Source: Leptodontidium sp. MPI-SDFR-AT-0119 (lineage: Eukaryota; Ascomycota; Leotiomycetes; Helotiales; Leptodontidiaceae). Taken from it: a stretch of DNA of 64,000 nt. The notes under the pieces are model-generated. The model did not search any database and had not been told where the DNA came from. It saw only the letters and a program-made list of their open reading frames with translations. The stretch spans positions 2,480,001 to 2,544,000 of the forward strand of contig JAHLEZ010000011.1 of NCBI GenBank assembly GCA_020726505.1. Reading direction: 5' to 3'. Each line of letters opens with the position of its first letter. Positions within the stretch are counted from its first letter, which is position 1. The translations under genes were made by a program, and so were the position numbers. Shown piece by piece: positions 11,178 to 22,077 of the stretch.

Positions 11178-11869
11178 GCATGGCGGAAAAGCGTTATGAG
11201 ATCGCAATGACTTTACTCGAGGTTATGATTAGAATGATCTAAAAGGTAGCCATGCCAATCGACGAAACTGCCATTGAGATCTCCTTCCCTGGCCAAGGCC
11301 AGAAAGGGACCAAACCTGATACTTAGCTTGCTCACACCCTTACAATCTGTGATTACATCATCTGCGTAGAACTGGAGTCTTTTTGTCCCTTGTTGTAGAC
11401 ACCCTGAGAACAAGTTAACAATAGCAGATGTCGCGAAGGCACTACAAGCGCACTGCAACAACCTCATGAGAGATTATCTACGAGCAGCTTTTCGGGATCT
11501 TCGCGCTGCAATGATGACCTTAGTCCGGAAAGCGAACATTCAGGACAGAACTATTGTCGGAGGCGAGAAGATTGACGAATAGACTGGACGTTTCAAGGCA
11601 TGGAAAGTCTGTTCTGCAGGTGACGCAGGAGGAGAATAGTACCAGGCTCTCGGATTAAATTGCCTTGGAACAGTCAACGCGTCTCTCACAGTTTTCAATG
11701 GGTTTTCTTAAGTGCGACAGGGACATCTCTCCGGACCATCCTGATAGTTCTTATTTGTGCCCTTCTTATTAATAATCCTCCGTTTGTCGGCACCTTGAGA
11801 TTGAATAACTAGCTCTATCTTTGTTTTAAATAGTACTTGGGAGTATGTATTTGGACAAAGCTTGCATCA
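11178..11869. other. Degraded coding-like remnants
   Basis: On the plus strand, reading begins in another frame overlapping the HAD relic at about 11060-11240: KGMGIDLVTEHRHCMSISKD, then VESLAENMGLILLSM and KRYEIAMTLLEVM. A second piece at about 11430-11581 reads DVAKALQAHCNNLMRDYLRA and ends GGEKIDE. Both look like amphipathic coding sequence, but neither has a start or a family I recognise. Stops and frame changes separate them. This may be the remains of one gene of unknown function; chance is not excluded. Confidence 0.25.
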
Positions 11870-13160
11870 CTACAATATCATTGGCAACCAAGACAGAAGT
11901 GTAAAAACAGACAGAGTGAGAATTGCAAAAGGAAAAATACTAATGCCAGCACGTTGGATAAATGCGCCAATGCCAAAGGGTAACAATGCTGCTCCAATCT
12001 GCCCAGCTGAAGCCCCAAATGAGACCGCAGCAATATGCAGTTCTGCGGGCAAGAGACGAGTGACTTGAACAATTCCCGAGGCGAACATTGGGCCCATGAA
12101 GAACCCAATAAAGCCCACGATGACAACCGATAACATATCCTCTCGTATGAAAGTGAAGGCGACTTGAAATGCTATGGTAACAAGGAAGTAAAGAACATTT
12201 GCGCGACCCACACCAATCTTGTCTGTCATAGCACCGAGAGTAAATCTCCCTGCAGCCATGCCACCCCAGAAGCTAGAAGAAGACATGCTGGCGAGCTCCG
12301 GTACCATATGACGGAAACGTATCATGAATGTTACCATCCACCCTGAAATTGCAGTTTCGATGCCGACATACGCAAAAAAATACAAAGCGACTAGCCAGGT
12401 TGCTCGATAATTGAACATGAGTCTCAGAGATACCTCTTCATCTTGCTTCTCACCACGATATCTGGCTGCAGTTTCATGTCTACAAGCGAATGACAGCAGA
12501 CACAACTCCAGCACTGATGCTACCACCTAGAGAAAACCCAATCAACTTCAAGACCAGATCGAGGATCTTTAGAGGACTTACAAGAACATAGTACCAGTCG
12601 TACCAAGGCCTACCCCACGCAGGCAAAACAGTCCCTGCTAGGAAAGGCCCAACAGCCGCACCAACAGAATAAGAGCCTTGGAGCATTCCAGTGACAAAGT
12701 TCGCATTGGGCACAGTTGCAGCCCAAGCACACAATGAGCCATCCAGAAATCCTGCTCCAAAGGCAGTGGCAGCAAATGCCAGCAGGACGATAGCGAAAGG
12801 AGGATGAGTAGCAATGACCAGGACGCCCACAAGGTGCAACGCTGGTGCGAGGATAGCGACGCCTCGTTGGCCGAAGTTCCAGTGCATCAGACTGCTAAAT
12901 TGAGCTGCGAAGATGTAACCAACGGGGCCCACGACGAAGACGAGAGAGACATGTAGATCACTCAAGGAGTACTGTTGAATAAGCGGTTGCAGCATCACGC
13001 CAATTGACGATGCAAACAGACCGAGGAAGGCAAAAGAGTACATGGCTGCACCTATTCGCAAGATCATCCAAGGGTGGGGGTTGACATCTTGGGAATGAGT
13101 ACTGGCGGATTCTGTTTCTCCAAGAAGAGCACTCTCCTCTGTAGGCATCGAAGCCGACAT
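11870..13160 (-). CDS. Major facilitator superfamily transporter
   Basis: Two exons, 13160-12582 and 12526-11870, joined across a 55 nt intron, give 411 residues. The ATG at 13160 (MSASMPTEESALLGE) is preferred; an in-frame ATG at 13295 would add 45 residues of non-membrane sequence. About twelve hydrophobic segments alternate with short loops. Examples are MYSFAFLGLFASSIGVML, LVFVVGPVGYIFAAQ and VVIVGFIGFFMGPMFASG. Between the halves is a cytoplasmic loop with RYRGEKQDEEVSLR. The AAGRFTLGAMTDKIG stretch is the MFS loop motif of the second half. The layout resembles fucose-permease/BSC6-like fungal transporters; the substrate is unknown. No lesion is seen, unlike its neighbours. Confidence 0.85.
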
Positions 13161-13703
13161 GATCTTGACCTGCAATCTTAATCGAGCGACTGTTCGTGCT
13201 CTTGGAAGTATTTTTACTGGAGGGGATGATGAGGACAGAACTGGAAGCGGAGAATAAAAGGGGTGGAAGCCAAACTCAAAGAACATAAGCTTCAACTAGC
13301 CTCAAACGTGTTACGGAAAAGCATCAATGGTGCGGCATTTAAGGCTTGGGATTTTCGATTTTGATCTTTTCAATTATTGCTTCTAAGTCTCTTGGTTTTG
13401 AGGCTGCGCTGTTCGCTGTGCAGTGTGTTATCTTGCACGAACTTCTAGAGGAGTTTTTTGCGGACCATGTCCTCGCCTTCAAGTGCGCCAGGCGAGACAA
13501 CCCCTTTTCAACATTTTCCAGGATAGCACTTTCATTCAGTATCACTGCCATCGAGGAAGTGAAAGGGTTTATTGTAATGAATCAGATTTATTAGTGCAAT
13601 GCTAAGTACTGACAGCGACGGCAAGCAAAAATAACTTCAGGCGGCTCACGCATCAACTCATCGTGCAAGTGTCCACAACATCTCTCCCCAACACAATCCT
13701 CCC
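13161..13703. other. Intergenic region
   Basis: This holds the MFS promoter and the 3' flank of the next minus-strand gene. Small open frames at 13339-13605 occur on both strands and overlap each other; none has support. Confidence 0.35.
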
Positions 13704-15486
13704 TCAAATGTCTACAACGTATCGTTCACCCATGGCACCATCTTCGAACGACAAAGTCGCCGTGAGATCGAACCCCGAGAGCAGGAAAGGCATAGAAATC
13801 GGCCAGAGAGCAACACACCCCACAAAGTAATTCTGAAGCATCCACTCCGACGCACCAAGGACGGCTTCATCCTGCATCAAAGTTACCAAGACAATGTAAG
13901 CGGCTTGGTCAATCCAATACCCTAGTTTGCTGGCGCAGGTCTCGCATGCAGTCTCACATGCCCACATAGCAGCTCGATGCAATGTGACAGCCAGACTCGC
14001 TGGACGACCAAACACGTCAGGCAAACCTTCAAGAGCATGTACTACTTCGAGCTCTTGAGAATACATGACTTTGTCAAATGCAGGAGCACACATCCACAGA
14101 GGTGAGGAACAATGACTGCTGGTACCTTGGAAACATCTGAAACTGGCACGAAATACTTCACGACTGGTCGAGCTATCAAATCAGAAGTATTCGACTTCAT
14201 AGCTCGAGCCCACTCAGAGCCCGCTTCCGAGTTCAGATCATATCGCTTCAGGATCAAGTCGCGCGATGAGAGCTCAAGTAGATGGCCCGGATCCGACTTC
14301 TTCAGTTGTCGAACGTACTTCACACAACGCTCCCAAACTCGATACCTTGTTCCAAATGGACCCCAAGGACCAGCACACATCACTGCTGAATATCCGAAAG
14401 GAACACCATTGCCTTCAAAGATGTGCTTGGCTGTCGCACTGTAAGCTGCAACAGCATATCCTGCACGTATTCCGTACTGCGCAACACCAGCAGCTTCAGC
14501 ATAAGGCACGGTGGCAACTCGATTAGAGCATCCGGTATCAAATATCAGATCCTGACATTGAAGAAGAATCATCCCATTCGCCATGCCAGTTCGACTTGTG
14601 AGATAGTCTGCATCATAAGCAAACGGAACAAGCGCAGCGCAATCGGCTATGAGGTACGCGATCCAGTCTTCAGGAGACACATCAGCAGGACCCAGATTCC
14701 ACGGGCCATTGTTCTCAGCAGCCCAGGAATTCTGTATGGGACGAACGTCGCTCTGGAGGTCGTAATTCAACATGCCAATGAATGATGCCCTTTGAAGCGG
14801 GGTGCCAACGGCACTGGTGTGTCGAATTGCACATTCGAAACCGCTCCGTATACCAATAACATTGTCAAAAGATTGATCAAGATCGAAGTCCACGGTTCCA
14901 AGCAGTTGCAAGGCGACAACGTCGGCAGTATCTTGAATTGGAGTTGTCTTCCTTTGAATGCCGATCCAATACATGGTGGAACACCCTTCGAATATCCAGC
15001 AGCATTCCAGCCAGAGTCCTCCATAAATCCTTTGTACTCATTATTGGCCTTCCATACATTGCCACCCAGAGACTTCGGACCAACTTGATAGATGGATTCG
15101 TATGTCGACTTAGATCCAACCGATATCCGGAGCTTGGATGGAGGGCAGCTACGTATTCCAGCCTTCAATCGCCCGTAGACACTTGCCGCTGTAGCGACAT
15201 CTTCCATGAGACGTGGATGAAGGATGTTTGGAGTGGCATCTACCAAAAGCTTCCAACCTGAGATATATCCATAATCAACAGCAAATTGTCGAACAAGAGT
15301 GGCCAGAAATTGGTTTTGCTCCTCAGAAGACATAGCTTCGAAGCTGATTGTTTCGCCAGTGTGTGCTTTGATGACGAGAGCTGCTGCAATGGGATCTTTA
15401 ATTAGACCATGCTTTGTGGATCTGATTGCGTTCATGATGGTATCGAGACCCTTCGTTATACCTGCATCGAAGTTCATTGAGCCCAT
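13704..15486 (-). pseudogene. Unrecognised protein, coding sequence spread over three frames
   Basis: Reading leftwards from an ATG at 15486 (MGSMNFDAGITKGLD), one frame is convincing to about 14960: ISGWKLLVDATPNILHPRLM, WKANNEYKGFMEDSGWNAAG. A second frame carries 14940-14090 (VVALQLLGTVDFDLDQSFDN, WNLGPADVSPEDWIAYLIAD, GNGVPFGYSAVMCAGPWGPF). A third carries 14095-13704 (APAFDKVMYSQELEVVHALE, CETACETCASKLGYWIDQ). The first change might be a 41 nt intron (GTATTG to TTCAAG) in compatible phase. The second, near 14090-14100, fits no splice pair well and looks like a small indel inside VIVPHL/WMCAPAFDK. I recognise no family. The last third is hydrophobic and cysteine-rich. It may be a pseudogene, or intact with sequence errors. 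Confidence 0.55.
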
Positions 15487-16391
15487 GTTGTATGAGAGTA
15501 GGGTAGCCGTCAAGTGTGTGAAATTGTGGAGAAGAAGCACTTGAAGGCGCGGTCTGAGATGTGTACTGCTGATTTATATCAGAGGTAGGTAGATTTTTCA
15601 GCAACTTGAACTTGAACGCTTTGGGTGGGATTCCGCACCGAGGTCGCAGTCAATTGGTGAGAATCTTGAAAGAGCCTGATGAAATCAGTCTGACATCGCA
15701 GGTACGAATGCGAAAGGGGCGAGAAGGCGATGTCGGCAGGAAGGATGAAGGAGCAGCCGCACATGTAAGCTGATATAGCACTTGGGTAATGGAACCCATC
15801 TCAAAATCTAATTCACCAGTTAATGGAGATTTGACTAGAGTCATGCTGCTGCGCTTTATTGACGCTACAGTCCACAAGCTACCACAGTTATATCAAGAGC
15901 CTCCTGATCATGTCGAGATATAACACTCAGCTATTTCGATGTCTTTCTAGCCAGAAATTTCATTCATAACTTAATCCCCTTTTCCAAGGACGTCTCATTT
16001 ACACGTCTCCTCCGCGATTTCCGCGCGTTGTGTGCCACCTTTCTTTGGTTTCGTCTGTTTCATTTTTCGTTTGTTTTCATTCGCTGGCAGAACGAGACCG
16101 AACTTGAGCTCCACCAACATTCCATTGGCATAAGAATTCTTCGGACCTTGGCCCTTGCTTACTCGAGGGACATAGTTTCCAGACAGGGCCACTAACGAGC
16201 TTAAGGAGTCGCGAATGACATAGCCTCCGATGTCGATTCAAATCGGTGGTAAATCCTACATGATCTTTGGATCACGCCTCCATTTCCAGCCCCCATCTAC
16301 TCCCTTATAGTACACTGGCTTTTCTCTGAGATATCCACCCCTCCCCCCTCAAATTTCTTCCAACGATTCCCAGCTATAGTTTTCGGTAGCT
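15487..16391. other. Intergenic region with a doubtful small frame
   Basis: No firm gene. A minus-strand frame of 65 codons (16192-15995) starts MALSGNYVPRVSKGQG and ends Lys-rich; it matches nothing I know. The 100 bp before 16392 are pyrimidine-rich, typical of a fungal promoter. Confidence 0.3.
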
Positions 16392-18422
16392 ATGCTACAA
16401 TTCAATTCCCACCCCCTTGCGATCTGGGCCACTGGTCTTGGACTCTTGTCACACTGGTCGTACTTCATACATGGAGAACATCACATGAAGGCCCCTGTGT
16501 ACGGCTGCCTCTTCGTAGCTCTTCTCCCATTCTTGTACATACTAGAGCTGCATGTACACAAAAATGCATCTCTCGCTGTCCAAGACGAGGTCGAATTGGT
16601 AGCAGCCTTTATCGCCTCACTTTTCAGCAGTATGATCATGTACAGAGTGTTCTTCTACCACCTCTAAGGGTTCTCTGGTCCCTTTGGTGCTAAGATTTCG
16701 AAGATCTGGCATGTCTGGAAAGTTAGGTATTCTCAGAACCATTTGGTATTGCACGAGCTGTACCAGGAGTATGAAACATTTGTCAGAACTGGTGAGTAGA
16801 CGGCGACCATCCCCGTGTCTGAAGGATCTATATCTGACCTTCAAGTTCCAAGGTCCCGAGGAGATCACTATCTTCGACCCAGAAGCTGTTGTTGCAATGA
16901 ATGGCCCTGGAAGTAACTGCACCCGAGCTGACTGGTACGACGGAATCGCTCCACTCAAAAGTGTTGCCAACTTGAGAAGTCCTACCGTCCATGATCAGAG
17001 AAGACGCATCTGGGATAAAGCCTTCAGTGCAAATGGTAGGCTGCAGACAACCCAGATATCGCTAGCTAACTTTTCCAGCTGTCCAAGACTACGACTCTCG
17101 AATCACCAAGTACGCCGAACAGCTCAATCAAATCATCGTTGCATCACTTGGCCGCCCTGTCAACTTGTATGATCTCTTCAGTTTCTATACATCTGATGTG
17201 ATGAGCGATTTGTCATTCGGAAAGTCTTTCGGCAATCTGCTTGGTGGAAAGTTCCATGATTCGGTAGTAGGCGTTCGTGATTTTATGAGTGTTTTTGGCA
17301 CATTAAGTCCAGTTCCTTGGTAAGTACTATACCCCTCCCCTGACAATTGCTTGAGGTTGTTCCTTTCGGAAATGTCTAACCCTCATGAATGCTTTGAACT
17401 TTTTTTTGGGAACGAAGTACCGGTTGCTGAATCACCCTCCTAGGTTTGTTCGACTTGGCAACAAACCACTTATGCAACTCAATGGCTGGAAGGATCTCAT
17501 CGAGTTCACAAAGCGAAGCTTGAAGGAGAGAATGATGGCAAGTAGCCTCTTCCGGCTTTTGAACTGGCTAACTTTACCAGAATGAACCCCCGTCCCCGAT
17601 ATCTCGTCGTACTTGGTTGGTGCATCTGCAGAGCGGCTTGAGGAAGACGCAGACTATCTTGATGGCGATGCACTTGTTCTGATCATCGTTGGCAGGCAAG
17701 TAACATCTCCCTACCCCGTCTTACAACTAATTGACAAGCTACAGCGACTCCATGGCAACAACCTTGATCAACTTGTTCGCGAATCTCTCTCGCTACCCGA
17801 AGTATCAAGAACATATCCTCAAGGTGGAGATTCAGACATTGCCCTCCATCCTGGACTTCCCTGCTGTGTTGAAGCTCCCGGTATTGAAGAGTGTCATCAT
17901 GGAAACCTTGCGGCTTTGGCCACCGGTTCCAACTAGATCGGGGAGACTGGTACCACTTGGTAGACTCAGCATCGCAGGGAAATACATCCCTGAACGAACA
18001 GTCATATTCGCTCCCAGATACACAATTGCAAGATGTCGGTACAGCTTCATATAACGAGATGATGTGCTGACCGAAACCAGTGGAGAGCTGCTTTGAGCGT
18101 GCAACCGAATTCATTCCAGAGCGCTGGACCACCAGCCCAGAGATGGTCATCGACAAATGAGGATACTCTCCATTCTCCACGGGTAAGTTCACTGAAAATC
18201 ACGCCTATTAAGTCGCTAACAACTTCAGGTCGATACTCTTGTGTTGGCCAAAGGCTAGCAATGACAAACATCTCGCATCTCGCTGCTCTCCTTATATCCA
18301 AGTACACCGTGGAGTTTGGCCCTGACGATGATGGTACCCGTCTTGTTCGGGACATGCAGGATAACTTCACTTTGAATCCTGGACGCCTGGACCTGATTTT
18401 CAAACTTCGGAAGGCTGAGTGA
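16392..18422 (+). pseudogene. Cytochrome P450 monooxygenase pseudogene
   Basis: Exon structure can be followed throughout. Introns are at 16792-16852, 17036-17078, 17320-17453, 17538-17580, 17696-17744, 18035-18080 and 18183-18228. The N-terminus has several membrane segments (LAIWATGLGLLSHWSYFIHG and others). P450 landmarks follow: GPFGAKISKIWHVW, WDKAFSAN, a K-helix ExxR as ETLRLWPPVP, FIPERW, and the haem loop FSTGRYSCVGQRLAM. Three lesions break it. TAA at 16665-16667 falls between YRVFFYHL and GFSGPFG. One base appears lost near 17590, before DISSYLVGASAERL. TGA at 18158-18160 stands where relatives have a codon between VIDK and GYSPFSTG. The introns at 17538 and 17696 use GC donors (GCAAGT). 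The substrate is unknown. Confidence 0.85.
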
Positions 18423-18759
18423 AGGAAAGGTTGTGGGCAGGTTGCGGTGTGTAAACCGTTCTTTTGCCTTGCCTGGTGTATTTTATAATTAGCTGCGATG
18501 GGATGGGAAGTGGTTGACCGTTGTTCATATTTGCTCCTGAGAAGTAGCTTGGTCTACACAATCATTGTCCTCGTTTTCAACATGCATTGCCCCTCGTCGT
18601 GATGCGGAAGATCATTCCCAGCACTATAGCTCGAAACCGGGGACTAGGTTGATTCTGACCACGGAAACTTGGAAGCAGTCCGAACATCAACGGGAGAGAG
18701 CGTAGATATCACTCAAGGTCTGCATCGATAGAAGTCATACATCACATCATCCATTCTAT
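18423..18759. other. Intergenic region, P450 relic/NOC3
   Basis: Convergent 3' flanks of the P450 pseudogene and NOC3. Nothing else seen. Confidence 0.4.
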
Positions 18760-20778
18760 CTACCTCAGACCCAGCACATTCTTCTCCATAACCTTCACAC
18801 CGTCCCGTACACTGGGAGAGAAATGCTTCCTCAGGAGCTCCCCTTCCCAGATGGTAGCCGCGTATGGATTGCTGCCCTCAACTTCGCCGGTCAATGCATC
18901 GAAAACTCCATCCCCTCTCCTCTCTTCCGTATTCCATAAAGAAGCAACCTTCTTTTCCTGCGTCTTCGTGACCCTACCAAGAAAAGTGGTCATAGCAATA
19001 CATGACTTCTCTGGCAGATGAAGTGATGTCGTAGCAAGCTGCTTCGTGAAAGCTGCAATCCGTAAAGGGGGTACGGCACGAGCAGCAAGAGCTGGTGTCA
19101 GGATCGAGGAAAGCGATCGAAGGAGAAGTACGGTCGTAGTCTGGATGTTGACCTTGTTCTCTGAGTGTGTCCAGGTAGGCATGTTGGGGTCTGGAAGATG
19201 CAGTGACTTGGCACTGAGTTCGATGTCGGGATTGAGGGAAAGTGCGTGGAGCGTTCGATAGAGATGTGTGATGAAAAAACTGAGGTCTAGACTCAGTGTT
19301 GCTTGAGCTTTGGCGGAATCCTGTCCCTCAAGCAACGCGAACGCGGTGATGATACACAAGAGTGCTTCACGTGTCAAATTTCGCTCGGTCTCGATATCCT
19401 CTGAATCCTCCTCGACATCATCCCCAGTTTCCGCATGACCGATCAAATCCTTCAAAGCTTCCAGGAGATCTCCAAACAAGTCTTGGTTGATGAGATGTGC
19501 GTATCGAGCCAGTCCTTCCAACACAGCGCCCATCAGATGCGGAGATCTCATCTTCAGGATCCGTAGATATGTGACGAATACCAATTTCAAGGTTTCTGAC
19601 TGCATTCGGTCCCGGTCTTCGTGGCTGACAGTTGCATCTGCCTGTTCCATCTCCTTCTCAACGACCTTCCGTTCCTTCATCAGCTTCCTCTCCTTCTTCG
19701 TACGGAACACCCTCTTCTCTTTCATCTTCCTTTCGAACTTATTCTCGGGTTTGTCGATATGATTTGTGGAAGCCCGCCACGAGAATTCTGTCAACAGACG
19801 CAAATGAAGAAATGTGTTCAGCACGCTTTCGTCCACCCGGTATGACCTCTCCTTCATCATCCTTGTCAGGATCGAAACTGCATCCAGGGAGGGGGTTCCA
19901 TCTTCATCATTCTTGAAAAGGGTCTCGATAGTCTCCCTGCACTTTACAAAATCCTCGTCCATCATTCTTGTGCTGAGCTTCTTGACCAGAATCTTCAACA
20001 GGTCCCCACGGAAGTTGAAATGAGGTACTTCGACCAGGAGAGTGCATGCACAAGAAATAGCAACACTCCCCAAACTCAGCCCGCCATCTTTTGAACTTCC
20101 AGACCTCCCAGACCTTCCGCATTGCGAAAGTTTGGACAGCTCTCGAATGTATCCTTGATATCCACCAACCAACGCCTGCTCGTATGCCCGCAACTTTCGC
20201 ACCTCCTTCGACACCTTGGTCTCCATATCCTCTTCCGACAGCGGTCGTATCCGGTATCCTGGAATAACATCCTTGTAGACAGCCAATTGAACTCTTAGAG
20301 CCAGCTTCTTGATTGTGGTGTTGTGCGATTGTCCGAATTGCGCCAAAGCCTTGAATGATCCAACATGCTCCTCGGGATCCTCCTGAGTAACCATCAAAGC
20401 TATCCGTGCCATTTCCTCCTGTGCTTCCAGTATCTGTTGTCGCATGGGAACGGCGGGTTTCTGCTCGACCGGCTCCTCTTCTGATTCTTCTGCACCCAGC
20501 CATTCCATGTCACTCTCGACATCTTTGACCTCCTCGGTAACCTCGAGCTCCTGAATCAGCCCATCGGATGTCTTAATCGGAAGCCGCGTGCTCTCCTGGT
20601 CCTTTTTCTTTCCCTTGCGCGGTCTCGTCTCGTAGTCCTGCTCTAGATTCCAGCTCGACGCCTGTTTGAAGAATGCGCTCGTTTCAGGTGCATTGTCGAG
20701 GGTTGAGGGCGAGGAATCCTCCCCATCCGTTGGAGGAGGAGTCAGCTTGCGCCTCTTAACTGCTGGTACTCTAGCCAT
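18760..20778 (-). CDS. NOC3: Nucleolar complex-associated protein 3
   Basis: Single exon, 672 residues, close to the family length. The basic, acidic-patched N-terminus (VKRRKLTPPP, ESDMEWLGAEESEEEP) suits a nucleolar protein. The NOC3 signature lies at about 150-215: TIKKLALRVQLAVYKDVIPG, YRIRPLSEEDMETKVSKEVR, KLRAYEQALVGGYQGYI. A Lys/Glu-rich coiled segment (KFERKMKEKRVFRTKKERKL) follows, then the CBF/Mak21-type helical region. The C-terminus has ATIWEGELLRKHF. NOC3 acts with NOC2 in export and maturation of pre-60S ribosomes and has also been linked to replication initiation. It is transcribed divergently from the NIP7 homologue across 213 bp, which points to co-regulation. Confidence 0.93.
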   Translation of the reverse strand: MARVPAVKRRKLTPPPTDGEDSSPSTLDNAPETSAFFKQASSWNLEQDYETRPRKGKKKDQESTRLPIKTSDGLIQELEVTEEVKDVESDMEWLGAEESEEEPVEQKPAVPMRQQILEAQEEMARIALMVTQEDPEEHVGSFKALAQFGQSHNTTIKKLALRVQLAVYKDVIPGYRIRPLSEEDMETKVSKEVRKLRAYEQALVGGYQGYIRELSKLSQCGRSGRSGSSKDGGLSLGSVAISCACTLLVEVPHFNFRGDLLKILVKKLSTRMMDEDFVKCRETIETLFKNDEDGTPSLDAVSILTRMMKERSYRVDESVLNTFLHLRLLTEFSWRASTNHIDKPENKFERKMKEKRVFRTKKERKLMKERKVVEKEMEQADATVSHEDRDRMQSETLKLVFVTYLRILKMRSPHLMGAVLEGLARYAHLINQDLFGDLLEALKDLIGHAETGDDVEEDSEDIETERNLTREALLCIITAFALLEGQDSAKAQATLSLDLSFFITHLYRTLHALSLNPDIELSAKSLHLPDPNMPTWTHSENKVNIQTTTVLLLRSLSSILTPALAARAVPPLRIAAFTKQLATTSLHLPEKSCIAMTTFLGRVTKTQEKKVASLWNTEERRGDGVFDALTGEVEGSNPYAATIWEGELLRKHFSPSVRDGVKVMEKNVLGLR

Positions 20779-20991
20779 GATGTCGTAGTTTGTTGATGGA
20801 TTTGAGGTTTGTGGGGTTGTTGAATTTGGTCATGGAGGGAAATTTCGAACGAAGCGGCCGCCCCAGGGAAATTTCATCGGAGCGGAAAATCTTCCCCGCC
20901 CGAGTAGTCCAAAAAAATATCCAGACAGCTTCAAAAAATCACGGGCAAAACTCCCGTCGCAACATCATCACAACCACCCACCAACTCCACC
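20779..20991. promoter_or_regulatory. Bidirectional promoter NOC3/NIP7 with duplicated AGGGAAATTTC element
   Basis: 213 bp separate the two start codons of divergent ribosome-biogenesis genes. The 11-mer AGGGAAATTTC occurs twice in the same orientation, at 20836-20846 and 20865-20875. Its core GAAATTTC is palindromic. A GC-only palindrome (GCGGCCGC) lies between the copies. The core resembles the AT-rich rRNA-processing element of yeast ribosome-biogenesis promoters, but that equivalence is inference. Confidence 0.55.
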
Positions 20992-21611
20992 ATGCGTCCT
21001 CTTACCGAAACCGAAACGCAGACGCTGTTTGCCAAACTGGCCAACTATACCGGCAGCTCATTGAAGAATCTGATTGCCCCTCTGGACAATGGTCCCAATG
21101 CTGACCGATTTGTCTTCCGCCTTCACCAGGTTTGTCCAGCAAAGCCTCCATAGCCCTCGCGCGCATGCTAATTCATCTGCAGTCAAGATGCTACTATGTC
21201 CGCCTCTCTCTTGCAAACCTCGCTGTCTCGGTAGCTAGAGAGAAGCTGCTGTCGCTGGGAACCTGCCTGGGAAAGTTCACCAAGACCGGAAAGTTCAGAC
21301 TGCACATCACGGCGCTTCCAATCCTCGCCGAACACGCACGATACAAAGTCTGGGTGAAGGCAAATGGAGAAATGCCATTTCTGTACGGTGGTCACATTGT
21401 CAAGGCGCATGTTGGAAGGTGGTCGGAGGATTGCCCAGAGCATCAAGGTGTGATAGTCTACTCGATGAACGATACACCATTGGGCTTTGGAGTTACGGCC
21501 AGAAGTACACAGGAGGCAAGACGGTTGGACCCTACTGGAATAACATGCTTCAGGCAGGCGGATTGTGGAGAGTACTTGAGAGATGAGGATAGCTTGTTCG
21601 CGACTAGCTGA
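20992..21611 (+). CDS. NIP7: 60S ribosome subunit biogenesis protein NIP7
   Basis: Exons 20992-21129 and 21183-21611 around a 53 nt intron give 188 residues, close to the roughly 180 of the family. The N-terminal domain starts MRPLTETETQTLFAKLANY and GSSLKNLIAP; the splice joins FRLHQ to SRCYYVRLSLANLA. The C-terminal PUA domain reads FRLHITALPILAEHARYKVW, EMPFLYGGHIVKAHVGR, EHQGVIVYSMNDTPLGFGVT. NIP7 binds pre-rRNA and is needed for 27S processing and 60S assembly in the nucleolus. It is paired divergently with NOC3. Confidence 0.95.
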
Positions 21612-22077
21612 GGTGCTGTGAGGAAAGATTGTGGCATTGCAGGCGTTGGGAGTGGATATTTGGTGTTCTATGGCGTCTAAATTGTGTGACATTTGGCACG
21701 GAGGGGTCTTTCTCGAGTGTGGCACTGGCAATGCGAAGATGTCATCGCGGTTTAAACTGCACAGGCTTCATTAGTCTGAGCAGAGTCACCAGAAAAGAGT
21801 CATACTTTCAAAACTATGATCAAGATACATAGATTCCACTGCGTCTTCTCCTTCATTCCAACTGTGACACACTCTCTGATTGTCTATTGTAAATTTTCAC
21901 CACACAAACCATGTCCAGGGAGTAAGTGCTCCGAAAAAAGAAACTTCGGAAAATGGTTGTTCCGGTCCTTGTAAATATTTGGGAGGACTTCTCCTTGAGG
22001 CTTGACCATGACAACTTCGCGACAAGCTACGACCAAAGCTCCATCCTCTTCGAAATGCGATAATCTAACTATACAAG
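21612..22077. other. Intergenic region NIP7/MRH4
   Basis: This 466 bp region carries the NIP7 3' flank and the MRH4 promoter. No gene is seen. Confidence 0.4.

Noticed and set aside
14080..14110. An intron from GTACCAGCAG joining the last two segments of the unknown gene
   Set aside because: The best acceptor (ACAAAG) is out of phase and runs into a stop; the in-phase acceptor is a poor GAG. An indel fits better.
14112..15261. Plus-strand frames of about 100-120 codons
   Set aside because: Opposite strand of the three-frame unknown gene, whose minus-strand readings have better protein character.
11870..18422. Secondary-metabolite cluster (MFS transporter, P450, HAD, unknown)
   Set aside because: No synthase, synthetase, terpene cyclase or pathway regulator is in view, and most members are broken.
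19046..20023. Plus-strand open frames inside NOC3
   Set aside because: They are antisense shadows of the NOC3 coding sequence with no motif of their own.
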